Positions 17,456-26,767 of a stretch of DNA of 64,000 nt are shown piece after piece. The position numbers and the translations under genes are program-made. Numbering within the stretch: position 1 is the stretch's first letter; the number at the start of each line of letters is the position of its first letter. The notes below the pieces were generated by a model, which made no database searches, had not been told where the DNA came from, and saw nothing but the letters and a program-made list of their open reading frames with translations. The stretch is from an uncultured Chlorobiaceae bacterium (GTDB taxonomy: Bacteria; Bacteroidota; Chlorobiia; Chlorobiales; Chlorobiaceae): the NCBI GenBank assembly GCA_903824295.1, contig CAIJWE010000068.1, forward strand, positions 31,959 to 95,958, read 5' to 3'.

Positions 17456-18064
17456 TCAGCTTGCTGTTGTTGCGGGCGCTGCAGGCGCTGCTTCGACAGT
17501 AGCATCTGCTGTTTTTGATGCAAGAACGGTAATAACCGGAGCATCAGGATTATCCATGATTTGCAGGCCAGAGTAAGCCGTCATCGGGATCTCCTTGACG
17601 TGGATTGAATGGCCGATTTCAAGTGCCGTAACATCGACAACAAGGTGATCGGGCATATCTTCCGGTTTGCCCTTGATGGTCAGTGCGTGGAGGATAATCA
17701 AGATTTTTCCACCTTTTTCAACGCCGGCACTTTCACCCGAAACAGCTACAGGTACTTCAAGCTCAATAATCTCCTCGGCTGAGAAGAGCTGAAAGTCGGT
17801 ATGAATGATTTTGTCGGTTACCGGGTGAAACTGAACCTCTTTGATAAAAGAACGTTTGATTTTACCATCCGGGAACTGAAGGTCGATAATATGTGATTCG
17901 GCCGAGTGTACCAGCTTTTTGAGTGCCAGTTCATTGACGCTGACGGCAACGGTCTCTTCGCCCTTATGATAGATCACTGCGGGTACAATACCGGTTAAAC
18001 GAAGTCTTTTTGCATCGTTCTTTTTAATGATCCGAGGTGTTACAGCTAATACAATTGTTTCCAT
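17456..18064 (-). CDS. rplY: 50S ribosomal protein L25 (CTC form)
   Basis: 202 residues. The N-terminal L25 domain binds 5S rRNA (start METIVLAV, then LRLTGIVPAVIYHKGEE) and the C-terminal TL5/CTC beta domain contains VEKGGKI, HALTIKGKPEDMP and ALEIGHSIHVKEI. An Ala/Thr-rich tail of about 15 residues ends the protein. It lies 31 bases downstream of prs on the same strand, a pairing common in bacteria. Confidence 0.95.
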   Translation of the reverse strand: METIVLAVTPRIIKKNDAKRLRLTGIVPAVIYHKGEETVAVSVNELALKKLVHSAESHIIDLQFPDGKIKRSFIKEVQFHPVTDKIIHTDFQLFSAEEIIELEVPVAVSGESAGVEKGGKILIILHALTIKGKPEDMPDHLVVDVTALEIGHSIHVKEIPMTAYSGLQIMDNPDAPVITVLASKTADATVEAAPAAPATTAS

Positions 18065-18095
18065 GCTCTTCCTTTATCTCTTTTATCGCTTGTGT

Positions 18096-19067
18096 TTAAT
18101 GAAGGTTCGTAAGTTTTTCGATGATATTTTTACTGTCGAACAGGCAACTGACAGAATCATCTTCATAAATACGCTTGATAGCTTCGCCGAAGAGGTTGCT
18201 GACCGTTACCGTTTCAATTTTCGGTGAATATGCGTGATTGGTGATAACCGAATCGGTTACGATCACCTTTTCAAGTATGGACGCGTCGATTCTTTCGATG
18301 GCCGGTCCCGAAAGAATCGGGTGCGTTGTTGCTGCATAAATTTTAAGGCCGCCGGCTTCACGGATTGCTTTTGCAGCGTTGACAATGGTACCGGCAGTGT
18401 CGATCATATCGTCAACCAGCAGGACGTTTTTGCCGTTGACATCGCCAATAATGTTCATTACTTCAGCAACGTTGGCCGCCGGGCGACGTTTATCGACAAT
18501 CACCAGATCGGTACCGAGCTCTTCGGCAAATTTTCTTGCCAGCTTTACACCGCCGACATCAGGAGATGCAACGACAAGGTTGTCGCGAAACTCTCTATGA
18601 CGAATATGGTCAATCAGAATGACACTGGAGTAAAGGTGATCAAACGGTATGTCAAAAAATCCCTGAATCTGAGGGGCATGAAGATCCATGGTCAGGATTC
18701 TATGGGCTCCAGCCTCGGTAAGCAAGTTGGCGACAAGCTTTGCCGTGATGGCGACACGCGGGCGATCTTTTCTGTCCTGTCGGGCATAGCCGTAGTAAGG
18801 AATGACTGCGGTGATTCTTGCGGCTGATGACCTTCTTGCGGCATCAATCATGATCAGCAGTTCCATCAGGTTGTCGCCTGGCGGATTGGTTGACTGAATA
18901 ATGAACATATCCGAGCCACGGATAGATTCTAAAAAGTTTACCGAGATTTCACCGTCAGAAAAGTTTTGAACCTTTGCGTTGCCAAGTGACATGTCGAGGT
19001 ACTGAGCAATCTTTTCTGCAAGAGCCGGATTGCTGCGTCCCGCAAAAATTTTAATGGGTTTTGCCAT
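18096..19067 (-). CDS. prs: Ribose-phosphate pyrophosphokinase
   Basis: About 323 residues from the ATG at 19067 (MAKPIK), preferred over the ATG at 19079 because AGGA stands just before it. It makes PRPP from ribose 5-phosphate and ATP for purine, pyrimidine, histidine and NAD synthesis. Readable motifs are FSDGEISV, the ATP loop region YARQDRK, TMDLHAPQIQGFFD, and the PRPP-binding loop LLVDDMIDTAGTI. Upstream of rplY in one operon, divergent from lpxD. Confidence 0.95.
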   Translation of the reverse strand: MAKPIKIFAGRSNPALAEKIAQYLDMSLGNAKVQNFSDGEISVNFLESIRGSDMFIIQSTNPPGDNLMELLIMIDAARRSSAARITAVIPYYGYARQDRKDRPRVAITAKLVANLLTEAGAHRILTMDLHAPQIQGFFDIPFDHLYSSVILIDHIRHREFRDNLVVASPDVGGVKLARKFAEELGTDLVIVDKRRPAANVAEVMNIIGDVNGKNVLLVDDMIDTAGTIVNAAKAIREAGGLKIYAATTHPILSGPAIERIDASILEKVIVTDSVITNHAYSPKIETVTVSNLFGEAIKRIYEDDSVSCLFDSKNIIEKLTNLH

Positions 19068-19235
19068 CGTGTCCTGCATATTCGGATGAAAGGGGTTATA
19101 TTATGGCAGTACGGTTAACGCCCGTGAGTGTTCCCGGTTCCTTTTCGGGACAAACCATTCAAGGGAGGCCAAATATAATTAAAAAGGCCGAAAAGTTAAT
19201 TAATTTTTTCTTCTTTCTAAAGGGAGTTTATTTCC

Positions 19236-20297
19236 GTGACAAATATGACAATTCAGGATATCCAGAGCTACCTTGGGCAGTTTTTTGATGCTGTTGAACT
19301 GGAAGGGGATGGCGAGAGGATGATTTCTGCTCCGGCAAAAATTGAAACCGCACAACAAGGGCAGGTAAGCTTTGTGGCCAACGAAAAGTATGCCAAATAT
19401 CTTTCCACCACGGCGGCCTCGCTTGTTATCGTCCATCATTCGGTTTCTGTTGATCAATTCATTCCTGCCATTTCGTTCATCAAGGTCAGTGACCCCTATA
19501 CAGCATTCGTCTTTCTTCTCAAAAAATTTGCAACACCCCGAATTGTAGCAGTAAAAGGCATTGCTCCCACGGCGGTGATTGGTGAAGGCGTTATCATGGG
19601 TGACGGCGTTTCGATTGGAGCTGGAGTGGTGATTGGTGACCGATGTTCGATCGGGCGCAACACGGTTATTGGTGCACATACGGTTCTTCTGCACGATGTT
19701 TCTGTTGGGGATGACTGCACTCTTTTCCCCTCTGTTACCTGTTATGATGGTACCATTATCGGCAAAAGGGTGGTCATCCATTCGGGAAGTGTCATTGGAG
19801 CTGATGGTTTTGGTTTTGCTCCCCAGCGTGATGGCTCTTATGTGAAAATTCCGCAGATGGGCATTGTGGAGATCGGGGATGATGTTGAAATCGGGGCCAA
19901 TGCCACCATTGACCGGGCCACTATGGGCAGTACGGTGATTGGCCGAGGAGCCAAGATTGATAATCTCGTTCAGATTGCCCACAACTGCAGGATTGGTGAA
20001 GATACGGTTATTGCAGCCCAGGCGGGTATTTCCGGCAGTGTAACACTCGGACGTCAATGCGTGATTGGTGGGCAGGCCGGATTTGCCGGTCATCTCGAAC
20101 TTGCTGACCGAATACAGGTTGCTGCACAGGCTGGTATTTCGAAATCGTTTCTTCAGCCCGGTATTGCGCTCCGTGGTTATCCGGCGCAGCCCATGCGCGA
20201 CCAGTTGAAGCATGAGGCGATGCTGCGTAACCTTGGGGCCATGAAGGCGAAGCTCGATCATCTTGAACGTGAGATGAAAGAGCTTGCCATGAAGTAG
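19236..20297 (+). CDS. lpxD: UDP-3-O-acylglucosamine N-acyltransferase
   Basis: 353 residues. LpxD adds the N-linked hydroxyacyl chain in lipid A synthesis, so the organism makes lipopolysaccharide. The order is N-terminal uridine-binding domain (1-100), left-handed beta helix of hexapeptide repeats (about 108-310; many I-G-x-x-x-x units), and C-terminal helices with a coiled-coil tail. Catalytic His is H249 in VQIAHNC. The start is GTG 19236 with AGGGAG upstream, or ATG 19245. It ends 11 bases from the convergent GH15 gene. Confidence 0.95.
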   Translation: MTNMTIQDIQSYLGQFFDAVELEGDGERMISAPAKIETAQQGQVSFVANEKYAKYLSTTAASLVIVHHSVSVDQFIPAISFIKVSDPYTAFVFLLKKFATPRIVAVKGIAPTAVIGEGVIMGDGVSIGAGVVIGDRCSIGRNTVIGAHTVLLHDVSVGDDCTLFPSVTCYDGTIIGKRVVIHSGSVIGADGFGFAPQRDGSYVKIPQMGIVEIGDDVEIGANATIDRATMGSTVIGRGAKIDNLVQIAHNCRIGEDTVIAAQAGISGSVTLGRQCVIGGQAGFAGHLELADRIQVAAQAGISKSFLQPGIALRGYPAQPMRDQLKHEAMLRNLGAMKAKLDHLEREMKELAMK

Positions 20298-20308
20298 AAG
20301 AGAACGGC

Positions 20309-22972
20309 CTATTGCAGGCTGGTGGTCATATTCCAGTTATAGGGCAGGTATCGGATCTGAAGGGAATCGAGGTTCTCTTCAGTCCACTCTCTTTTTTCCC
20401 TATCCATGGACGGCAGCAGCAACAGGATTATTTTGCGCATGCTGCTGCCGAAATCTTCACTATACCGCTGAAACAGCGATGAAATCCAGAGCGTGTTGTT
20501 TTGGCTGTCAATCTTTATCCCTTCACGGTTGATAAAGCTTCTCGTTGCGGTGTCGAGCTGGCGGTCAATGATTGCTGCATCGTAAAACTCTATGGGAGCG
20601 CAGGATGACGATGTGCAGAAGAGTGCGAAATGGATTCGGTAATCGAATGATGCTACCGTAAGATGGCTGCGTTGATTGTCTGCCGAAAAGGGCTTGAAGG
20701 GAAAGTGCGGGTGCGCCCGGTTTTGGCGGAGTATGCCGTGCTCAATGTCGTCAGGAGTAAAAAAGAGCCCGCCGATGGTGTAGCCAAACCGGCCAAAAAA
20801 ATTCGGGATTTCAAACACGGAGCCCTGAATGTCGAATTCAATGACCGCGTGAATGATAAGCACGTTATAAATATTGATCCAGAAGGCCTTTTTTTCAGCA
20901 TCGTTTTGGAGAAGCTCCAGATTGAAGCTGTTAAGCGATTCTGCCAGGTGAAGGTATCGGTCAAACTCTTCGGAGTGTTTCAGCGCCTTGTAATTGACCA
21001 TACCCTTTTCCGCATTGAAAAATGCCCCCTGCAGCCGGCCAAGCCGCTTTTTTAATTCGGATGCGACAGCGATGGCGGGTGCAGCTTGAGCGCTCCGTTC
21101 AGGGTTCAGGGCTACCTGAAGGGGAATGTGTTGTTGTAACGGTTCACCGCAGCGGGCCTCTTGTTTTGTTTCATGGAGACGGTTCTCGGCTGCCAGAATT
21201 GCGGCAACAGCATTGATATAGCCGATATGACTGAACGCCTGGGGAAAATTGCCAAGCATTTCATGCGTCGAACTCTCAAACTCTTCGGAAAAGAGTCCGA
21301 GGTGATTTGATGCGGTCACGGTTTGCTTGAGCAAGGCAAGAGCTTCCCCGATTTTTTCCGAGAGTGCCAGACACTCTACCAGCCAGAAGTTGCAGAGAAT
21401 AAATCCTCCCTCATCGCCCTTCAGACCGTCTTCTGCCTTGTAGCGGAGCAGAAAGCCACCCTGCATCAGTTTCTCGCGGCAGGCATTGATCGTTCCCTGC
21501 ACTCGTGCATCTTTTGCGGGAAGGAAGCCGACAATCGGCAGCAGCAGGAGGCTTGCATCAAGCTCTGACGAGCCATATTTCTGGACAAAACTGTTTACTG
21601 CCGGATCGAATCCTTTCGTCAGAATATCTTTCCGTATCCGTTCCCGCTCTTTCAGCCAATGGTCGAGAGGTGCGTCAAAGCCAAAACGCCGGGCAATCGT
21701 GATACCCCGGTCGAGGGCGACCCAGCACATCACTTTTGAATAAACAAAATGGTGCGGACCATTGCGAACTTCCCATATACCGTCATCGGGTTTTTGCCAG
21801 TTTTCAATGGCAAGAGTGCAGATGTCACTGAAAAACGGCCAGAGTTCCTCATCGATTTTTCCTGCATAATCCGATAACCGGAGGGCCGCATCCATAACTT
21901 CACCGTAAATGTCCCACTGGTTCTGCCGGTGTGCGTCATTGCCGATCCGTACAGGTCTTGAATTGCGATACCCTTTCAGGTGGCTGAGCTCTTTTTCGTT
22001 CAGACGGTCGTTTCCATGCAGGGTGTACATGATCTGCAGATTCCGGCTTCCATATTTGCGGTAGGTTTCGTGCACCCAGCGGAGGTAGGCATCTGCTTCG
22101 GCGACGTGGCCGACCGAGAAGAGCGCTTTAAGAGTAAATGCGGCATCTCTGAGCCAACTGAAGCGGTAATCCCAGTTTCGTTCACCGCCAAGTGTTTCAG
22201 GAAGGGAGGTTGTTGCTGCCGCGGCAATAGCACCGGTAGGTTGAAAAGTGAGCAGTTTGAGCAGCAGCAGGGAGCGGTTGATCATCGGGGTGAACTCTCC
22301 AAGATAGGCACATCGCTCTCCCAGACAGGGGAGTACCCAATCCTGCCAGAAGATCCTGTTTTCCTCAAAAGGACAAGGAAGAGGGTCCTGGCTGTTATGG
22401 CTTCCGTAGATCAGGTCGATATGCGCTTCCTCGCCAGCGTCAAGCTGCAACGCCAGCATCAGTTCTCCGGCATTGTTTTTTAGTTTAGTGCTCTGGCATC
22501 CAGCCAGGACAAGTGAAAGGGTTTTGTCACCAAAACTGAGCGTAAAGTGGTTGGCTCCCTCTTCAGTAATGGAGGGAACCTCCATTGCATACCCCGGACG
22601 GGGTGTCAGGGCGAGCGTAAAATGCATGTTGCCATGGATGACCTTCAGACAGCGATGGATGCGATGCCTGGTCTTTTTGATGTGGGCATTATTTTCAACA
22701 ACCATAAAGTCATGAAGCAGCGCTTCGGCACCCTTTGTCTGGAATCGACAGGAGAGAATATTGGTGTTGGCCAGATATTTCTGTTCAGAGGAGAAGGGTT
22801 CTGAAGGGTGGAGGCTGAAAAAGCCCCCCTGCTCATCATCGAGCAGTGAGGCGAAGATGGTCGGGGAGTCGAGCCAGGGCAGAGAGCAGTAATCAATGGA
22901 ACCATCTTTTGAGACAAGGGCGGTAGAGTGGAGATCCCCGATAAGGCCATAGTCAGCAATGCTTCGGTACAT
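20309..22972 (-). CDS. GH15 glucoamylase/trehalase fused to DUF547
   Basis: 887 residues in one frame. Residues about 1-600 are a GH15 (alpha/alpha)6 enzyme: start YGLIGDLHSTALVSKDGSIDY, WDYRFSWLRDAAF, the catalytic-Glu region QWDIYGEVMDA, and LFSEEFESSTHEMLGNFPQAFSH. These enzymes split glucose from alpha-glucans or trehalose. After a linker (about 605-650), residues about 650-870 match DUF547 (KAFWINIYNVLIIHAVIE, RIHFALFCTSSSCAP), a papain-like domain of unknown role usually found as a separate protein. The fusion is continuous with no sign of frameshift. No signal peptide is visible. Confidence 0.85.
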   Translation of the reverse strand: MYRSIADYGLIGDLHSTALVSKDGSIDYCSLPWLDSPTIFASLLDDEQGGFFSLHPSEPFSSEQKYLANTNILSCRFQTKGAEALLHDFMVVENNAHIKKTRHRIHRCLKVIHGNMHFTLALTPRPGYAMEVPSITEEGANHFTLSFGDKTLSLVLAGCQSTKLKNNAGELMLALQLDAGEEAHIDLIYGSHNSQDPLPCPFEENRIFWQDWVLPCLGERCAYLGEFTPMINRSLLLLKLLTFQPTGAIAAAATTSLPETLGGERNWDYRFSWLRDAAFTLKALFSVGHVAEADAYLRWVHETYRKYGSRNLQIMYTLHGNDRLNEKELSHLKGYRNSRPVRIGNDAHRQNQWDIYGEVMDAALRLSDYAGKIDEELWPFFSDICTLAIENWQKPDDGIWEVRNGPHHFVYSKVMCWVALDRGITIARRFGFDAPLDHWLKERERIRKDILTKGFDPAVNSFVQKYGSSELDASLLLLPIVGFLPAKDARVQGTINACREKLMQGGFLLRYKAEDGLKGDEGGFILCNFWLVECLALSEKIGEALALLKQTVTASNHLGLFSEEFESSTHEMLGNFPQAFSHIGYINAVAAILAAENRLHETKQEARCGEPLQQHIPLQVALNPERSAQAAPAIAVASELKKRLGRLQGAFFNAEKGMVNYKALKHSEEFDRYLHLAESLNSFNLELLQNDAEKKAFWINIYNVLIIHAVIEFDIQGSVFEIPNFFGRFGYTIGGLFFTPDDIEHGILRQNRAHPHFPFKPFSADNQRSHLTVASFDYRIHFALFCTSSSCAPIEFYDAAIIDRQLDTATRSFINREGIKIDSQNNTLWISSLFQRYSEDFGSSMRKIILLLLPSMDREKREWTEENLDSLQIRYLPYNWNMTTSLQ

Positions 22973-23016
22973 TTCTTAATTCCTCTCTTTGGGTGTTGGG
23001 TGAAACATTACGGAAT

Positions 23017-23463
23017 TTACGAAAGATTTCTTGGTACCTGTGATGAATGGTGGTGCAGAATGGGTTTTGGAAGCGAGATATCTATGACAAAGGTAAATCG
23101 TGAAGGAAAGGAGAGCAGTACCTGATCGACCTCAAATTCAAAGGAGCAGATGCCGCTCAGGGTATGCAGGGTATCGCTTAATGACTGGTTTCTGAGTGCC
23201 TTGTTGTGCAAACGCACGCCAAGTCCGTCCCTTGTCGCAAGCTGTCCAAAGTAGCCTCTTACTCCCTCGGAAGTGATGACGGTATGGGGAGAAAAGGTGG
23301 GAATAAGAACCGCTGACTCGTGATAAAGCGCAGCAATGTCGTCGGCATTTCCGCTACAGATTCGCGTAACCCATTGAAAAAGAACCTCTTCGGCAGTTTT
23401 GAAATAGATCATGGTTGGTTCGTTATGTTTTACAAAGGAGAGTGTGCTGATATTGTCATCCAT
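23017..23463 (-). CDS. SnoaL-like/NTF2-fold protein
   Basis: 148 residues. Pattern FQWVTRICSGNADDIAALYHESAVLIPTFS, then ITSEGVRGYFGQL, is typical of the SnoaL/CaMKII-association NTF2-like cone fold, which often works as a small isomerase or nuclear-transport-factor-like domain. No catalytic assignment is possible. The start could be ATG 23463 or the internal ATG at residue 18. It lies just upstream (minus strand) of the GH15 gene. Confidence 0.65.
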   Translation of the reverse strand: MDDNISTLSFVKHNEPTMIYFKTAEEVLFQWVTRICSGNADDIAALYHESAVLIPTFSPHTVITSEGVRGYFGQLATRDGLGVRLHNKALRNQSLSDTLHTLSGICSFEFEVDQVLLSFPSRFTFVIDISLPKPILHHHSSQVPRNLS

Positions 23464-23532
23464 TTTGGTCTGGCTTGTTCTGAATGGATAGGAATGTAAC
23501 CATTTTTTGTTTTTTCCCCCCGTGCGCCAATA

Positions 23533-23565
23533 AAAAAGCCTGAACAGATGGGGTTCAGGCTTTTT
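23533..23565. terminator. Bidirectional terminator
   Basis: Perfect 13-base arms (AAAAAGCCTGAAC and its complement) around a 7-base loop, with A and T runs on both sides. It lies 34 bases downstream of the OmpA-family gene on the minus strand. Confidence 0.9.
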
Positions 23566-23598
23566 ACCGGTTTGACCAACGTAATGTTAAAAAAAGAG

Positions 23599-24288
23599 TT
23601 AATACCGCAATTCACCGGAATCTGCCTGACGTTTGAGATCATCGTTTGCATAGATCAGCACCTCAACGCGACGGTTAAGCCGGCGACCCTCTTCTGTCTC
23701 GTTGGTTGAAACGGGACGGGTTTCCCCGAATCCGACAGGAGAGACTCTTCTGGAGGAGACTCCGTATGCCTCAAGCAGGTTAGCTACGGATTCAGCCCTT
23801 CTTTCGGAAAGAGACTGGTTTGTTGCCTCGCTGCCGGTATTGTCGGTATGACCCTCTATGACCAGCGTTGTGTCGTCGTAGCGGTTGAGAATGCGTGCAA
23901 GTTTTTCAATGTTATAGCGACTGGTCGAGGTTATGGTTGCCGAGCCGGTCGAGAAGAGAATGCCGGAGTCGAAAATCACCCTGATGCTGTCGTCGACACG
24001 TTCAACACGCGCGCCCTCCACATCCCGGTCAATTTCAGCAGCCTGTTTGTCCATGTAGTTGCCAATAAGCGCTCCGCCAGCGCCGCCGAGGACGGCCCCC
24101 AGAATAGCCCCTTTCGCCCAACTGCCCGAGTGGCTGCCGATAATTCCACCGATAACGCCGCCAGCCGTTGCGCCGATACCTGCGCCGCGCTCGGCATTGC
24201 TCGATGACTCACAGCCCCAACTCATGCTGGTCATGGCCAGAATGAGCAGAAAAACGAATGGTTTGACAAGTTTTTGCAAAGGTTTCAT
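23599..24288 (-). CDS. OmpA-family protein with glycine zipper
   Basis: 229 residues. A signal peptide ends near SWGC (Cys 26), an imperfect lipobox, so lipidation is likely but not certain. Residues about 35-78 form a Gly-rich zipper (GIGATAGGVIGGIIG, then GAVLGGAGGALIG), a membrane-inserting segment. Residues about 105-215 are an OmpA C-terminal peptidoglycan-binding domain with EGHTDNTGSEATN and LSERRAESVANLL, then RRVEV. It should tie the outer membrane to the cell wall. A strong terminator follows. Confidence 0.9.
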   Translation of the reverse strand: MKPLQKLVKPFVFLLILAMTSMSWGCESSSNAERGAGIGATAGGVIGGIIGSHSGSWAKGAILGAVLGGAGGALIGNYMDKQAAEIDRDVEGARVERVDDSIRVIFDSGILFSTGSATITSTSRYNIEKLARILNRYDDTTLVIEGHTDNTGSEATNQSLSERRAESVANLLEAYGVSSRRVSPVGFGETRPVSTNETEEGRRLNRRVEVLIYANDDLKRQADSGELRY

Positions 24289-24535
24289 TGTTGTCGGGTG
24301 TTTTGTTAAAAATCATTGAATGAACAGGTCGTAAAAAATCTACATACAGAAACATTAAAACTGGCTGAATAAATCCTTAATTGCGTAGTAGCTGTGAAGA
24401 AATACAAGCAGGAATCGCGTTGGTTCTCCTATTGCAGGGGGAATAGGACAACGCTTTGATGCTGATGCAAATTTATAATCTGATTTGTTGGTTTATATAT
24501 CCGATAGCAGTAACCCTTAAAGACACCGTATCGTC

Positions 24536-25477
24536 ATGAGCCGATTAAAAGAAGAATGGATTGAAAAGCTCGAATCCAGCTTGCCTCCGATGGAGAGGAT
24601 CGTCGAGCGTAACATAGCCATTACTGCTCAGTATGCGGCGTGGTATTTGCAGAAGCCGAAGCTTTTCAAGTGGTCGGGGATGGCGGCGTTTGCTTCGCGG
24701 CAGGTTGGTATCGCTCTGGCGTTTTCCGAAATGATGCACGCTCCTGATCCTGTTGTCATGAAGGAAGAGCCGTCAGATCAAGGGTTTTTATTTGATCCGG
24801 GAAGGTTGTTCCGTTCTGCCGTTAACAACCTTTTTTCTGTTCCGTCGTTCATGCACTCGTTAGCAGCCCGGCAGCTTTTTCTTGTTGATCTTGATGAAAT
24901 TCGTCGCGGGAACAATACTATTTTTGCCGATATCGCATGGGCACATGCGGCCTATCTGGAAAGCGGTATTGGTGAGATTGTGAAAAACTGTAACGGAGAG
25001 GATGATGCCTATCTGCTGACAGGATTCAGGATGATTGATGATGGTGCTCGCTTACTTGAAAAATCGGGTAGTGAAGAGGAGGCCCGCAAGATGATATGGA
25101 ATGGTAATGTGCTGTTGCTTCGTCAAGAACAGCTCAATACCTTGCAGCCGATTTTTGATGCAATCAGTCAGCAGGGAAGAATTGTTGTTTCGTTTGGAAG
25201 CGAGCTTGATTTTTCAGGAGCGGTTGAAAATCTCAAAGCCTCTTTTTCATCTTTTTCAGGATATTTTGAAACGTTGGCCGGTATCAAAAGCGTCACTGAC
25301 CGGGAGCACCGCTGGCAGTGGATTGAAAACGATGTGCTGCCGTTGTGGGATCGTGTGGATGGTACATACGCTGAAGGCTCCGGCTTGAAAAAGCAGCTTG
25401 AAGCATTTGCTGCCGGCGAATCAAGCTTGATGCATCAAGTCAAACAGTATGCAGCAAATCTGTTCAGTATCTCATGA
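24536..25477 (+). CDS. Conserved hypothetical protein (possibly DUF2515-like)
   Basis: 313 residues, no signal peptide, largely helical. The stretch with Y-WYL-KP-LFKW-GMAAFAS (about 33-56) faintly resembles DUF2515 (YppC-like) proteins of unknown function; I hold this loosely. Trp and Phe are frequent. It stands alone between divergent ompA-like and convergent macB-like genes, with a 6-bp hairpin (25492-25508) after it. Confidence 0.55.
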   Translation: MSRLKEEWIEKLESSLPPMERIVERNIAITAQYAAWYLQKPKLFKWSGMAAFASRQVGIALAFSEMMHAPDPVVMKEEPSDQGFLFDPGRLFRSAVNNLFSVPSFMHSLAARQLFLVDLDEIRRGNNTIFADIAWAHAAYLESGIGEIVKNCNGEDDAYLLTGFRMIDDGARLLEKSGSEEEARKMIWNGNVLLLRQEQLNTLQPIFDAISQQGRIVVSFGSELDFSGAVENLKASFSSFSGYFETLAGIKSVTDREHRWQWIENDVLPLWDRVDGTYAEGSGLKKQLEAFAAGESSLMHQVKQYAANLFSIS

Positions 25478-25491
25478 ACCGGCTGAACGGG

Positions 25492-25508
25492 AGTCTGTTT
25501 TTCAGACT
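25492..25508. terminator. Short hairpin between convergent genes
   Basis: AGTCTG and CAGACT around five Ts, 14 bases after the hypothetical gene and 15 bases before the 3' end of the macB-like gene. A weak terminator candidate. Confidence 0.35.
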
Positions 25509-25523
25509 TGGCTAACTGGCCTC

Positions 25524-26765
25524 CTATTTTGGTCTCAGAGCTTCCACCGGGTTGAGGTTGGCCGCTTTCCATGCAGGGAAGAGACCGAAGGTTATGCCGA
25601 TACCGGAACAGACCATCATGGAGACGATTATCCAGATCCAGGGAAATATCGGCGGGAGGTTGAATTTCAGTGCGATGACATTTCCCGTCACAATGCCTGC
25701 CAGAATTCCAATCACCCCCCCTCCAATGGAGAGAAAAAATGATTCGAAGAGGAACTGGCGAAGAATGGTTTTTCGAGGCGCTCCTATAGATTTTCGGATG
25801 CCTATCTCCCTTGTTCTTTCCGTGACGCTGACCAGCATGATATTCATGATCCCCACTCCTGCGGTCAGCAGGGCCATAAAGCTGATGATAAAGGCGCCGA
25901 TACCGATGGCTCGCTGAATATCCTTGAATGAGTCGATGAGTGATTCATTTGTCCTTATCTCAAAATCATTGGGCTCTTTGACCGTCAGTCCCCTTGCAAG
26001 TCTCATGGCGCCGATCGCCCGGTCGATGGCCTGTGAATACTCTTTGCGTGACAGCGCTTCAACGGTGATGGCGATGCTGCTTTTTTCGTTGATGTGGTCG
26101 AGGTATCGGGTAATGGGAATAAGGACAAAGTTATCCTGGCTTTGGCCGAAGGCTGCGCCCTTTTTTTCAAAAACACCTGCGACGGTATAGATCTCTCCGT
26201 TGACCTTGATAAACTTGTTTTGCGGATTTTCACCGGCAGGAAAGAGTGTTGTTGCAACTTCGCCACCAAGGACAGCGCTGTTTCTTGCGGAGCGGATGTC
26301 GCTCTCTGCGAGATTGCGGCCGAGTGCTATGGTGTAGCCGCTCGATGCAGCAAAGTTTTCATCCCCGCCGGTCATGGTGACATCGGGATTGGTGGTCAGG
26401 TTGCCATATTTTGCCTGATTGGCCATGCTTGTGATGATAAACCCTATGGTACGCGCTTTGGATTCCATGCTTTTCCGGAAAAAAAGTGCCTGCTTGTAGC
26501 TGATATCCTTGCGGTTTGCATAGAGGTTCCGGCTGTGTCCGCTGCCGAATACCGTTGCAGGGTTTTTTTGTATCTGAAAGGTGTTGGCACCAAGGCTTGT
26601 AAGGCCCGATTCCACACTTTTGTCGATGGCATCGAGGGCTGTCATGACGGCAATGATTGAGAATACCCCTACGGCGACGCCCATGATGGTGAGCCATGAA
26701 CGGAGCTTGTTGACCGTGAGGGAGTAAATCGCCTGGATGATCGATTCACGCAGCAGCATAAGCAC
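25524..26765 (-). CDS. MacB-type ABC permease (second copy)
   Basis: 413 residues. An N-terminal helix (about 18-42), a large periplasmic MacB-PCD domain (about 45-275) and three C-terminal helices form a FtsX domain (EIGIRKSIGAPRKTILRQFL coupling helix). It lacks a fused ATPase, so it must use the separate ATPase gene of this operon. It follows the paralogous permease by 2 bases, the last gene of the five-gene export operon. Two different permeases may form a heterodimer. Confidence 0.9.
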   Translation of the reverse strand: MLMLLRESIIQAIYSLTVNKLRSWLTIMGVAVGVFSIIAVMTALDAIDKSVESGLTSLGANTFQIQKNPATVFGSGHSRNLYANRKDISYKQALFFRKSMESKARTIGFIITSMANQAKYGNLTTNPDVTMTGGDENFAASSGYTIALGRNLAESDIRSARNSAVLGGEVATTLFPAGENPQNKFIKVNGEIYTVAGVFEKKGAAFGQSQDNFVLIPITRYLDHINEKSSIAITVEALSRKEYSQAIDRAIGAMRLARGLTVKEPNDFEIRTNESLIDSFKDIQRAIGIGAFIISFMALLTAGVGIMNIMLVSVTERTREIGIRKSIGAPRKTILRQFLFESFFLSIGGGVIGILAGIVTGNVIALKFNLPPIFPWIWIIVSMMVCSGIGITFGLFPAWKAANLNPVEALRPK

Positions 26766-26767
26766 TC

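Noticed and set aside
19200..20261. A 353-residue minus-strand frame opposite lpxD
   Set aside because: It mirrors lpxD almost end to end; its Asn/His-rich composition comes from the antisense of hexapeptide repeats, and lpxD has full family motifs.
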